A DNA stretch of 5,677 nt from an uncultured Clostridia bacterium (GTDB lineage Bacteria; Bacillota; Clostridia; Christensenellales; Aristaeellaceae). Both the position numbers and the translations under genes were made by a program. The DNA lies in contig CAMMGP010000090.1 of assembly GCA_946496415.1 (NCBI GenBank), forward strand, positions 1 through 5,677, written 5' to 3'. Each line of letters starts with the position of its first letter. The stretch's first letter is position 1. The notes under the pieces were generated by a model. The model was not told where the DNA came from. It worked only from the letters and a program-made list of their open reading frames with translations, and did no database searches. This document shows positions 5,463-5,677 of the stretch, in pieces.

Positions 5463-5484
5463 AAAACCGGGCGCGTGCTATAAT
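5455..5484 (+). promoter_or_regulatory. Consensus promoter of mntP
   Basis: The -35 box TTGACA (5455-5460) and the -10 box TATAAT (5479-5484) are both perfect, with an 18-bp spacer. Transcription would start near 5491, leaving a leader of about 30 nt. That is too short for a yybP-ykoY manganese riboswitch. The strength of the promoter suggests that it is held down by a repressor or modulated by supercoiling, or that the gene is strongly expressed. Confidence 0.9.
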
Positions 5485-5520
5485 AATGGTCCGATTGTTG
5501 AAAAAGGGGAAGGTTCAAGT

Positions 5521-5677
5521 ATGTCGTTTGCGGAACTGCTGCTCGTTGCCATCGGACTTTCGATGGACGCCTTTGCCGTCGCCGTCTGCCGGGGGCTGGA
5601 GGTGCGCAGGATCGTCTACCGGCAGGCGCTTTTGATCGCCGTGTTCTTCGGCGGATTTCAGGCGCTGGTGCCGGTGG
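5521..5677 (+). CDS. mntP: Manganese efflux pump MntP (5' part, cut by the window end)
   Basis: The first 52 residues are visible, from an ATG with GGGGAAGG (5506-5513) 7 nt upstream. MntP is a small (about 180-190 residue) six-helix inner-membrane protein that exports Mn2+ and protects from manganese excess. The first helix carries LLLVAIGLSMDAFAVAV (6-22), the family signature. Asp16 is at the same position as the functionally important Asp16 of E. coli MntP. The short charged loop (CRGLEVRR) and the second helix with VFFGGFQALVPV follow, as in firmicute members. The rest lies beyond base 5677. It is transcribed divergently from the RpiR-type gene. No riboswitch is seen, so control would be at the promoter. 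Confidence 0.93.
   Translation, partial: MSFAELLLVAIGLSMDAFAVAVCRGLEVRRIVYRQALLIAVFFGGFQALVPV

Overview
The window looks like a piece of chromosome from a GC-rich, anaerobic Firmicute, probably a clostridial lineage. Three things point there: a canonical T-box leader, a class III (anaerobic) ribonucleotide reductase activase, and consensus sigma-A promoters in short AT-rich gaps between GC-rich genes. I cannot name the species from the sequence. There are no mobile elements, CRISPR arrays, tRNA or rRNA genes.

Layout. (1) 1-591, plus strand: the 3' part of a gene for a membrane-anchored TPR protein, followed by a strong intrinsic terminator (608-641). (2) 732-1037: a consensus promoter and a complete T-box leader. 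Its specifier codon reads UAC (Tyr) and its antiterminator bulge matches a tRNA with discriminator base A. (3) 1067-2605, plus: a sodium:solute symporter (SSS/PutP family) controlled by that T-box, hence a likely tyrosine or aromatic amino acid importer. (4) 2623-2655: a hairpin shared by converging transcripts. (5) 2664-5273, minus: a tightly packed three-gene operon, read from right to left: an RpiR-type regulator with a SIS domain, a YhiN/HI0933-family flavoprotein, and NrdG. The gene junctions are 1 nt apart and a 4-nt ATGA overlap, so one transcript with coupled translation is likely. (6) 5274-5520: a divergent control region with a promoter in each direction and several inverted and direct repeats. 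An 8-bp inverted repeat covers the -35 box of the rpiR-type promoter. (7) 5521-5677, plus: the start of mntP, a manganese efflux pump, cut by the window end.

How it fits together. The left half is an amino acid supply module: uncharged tRNA, probably tRNA-Tyr, would stabilise the antiterminator and switch on the symporter. The right half joins a sugar-phosphate-type regulator to a flavoprotein and the radical-SAM activase of anaerobic dNTP synthesis. No nrdD lies next to nrdG in view. The genes belong to known families. The unusual points are the regulatory assignments (a Tyr T-box on an SSS symporter; a candidate autoregulatory operator) and the gene mix of the minus-strand operon. I saw no convincing previously undescribed multi-gene system.
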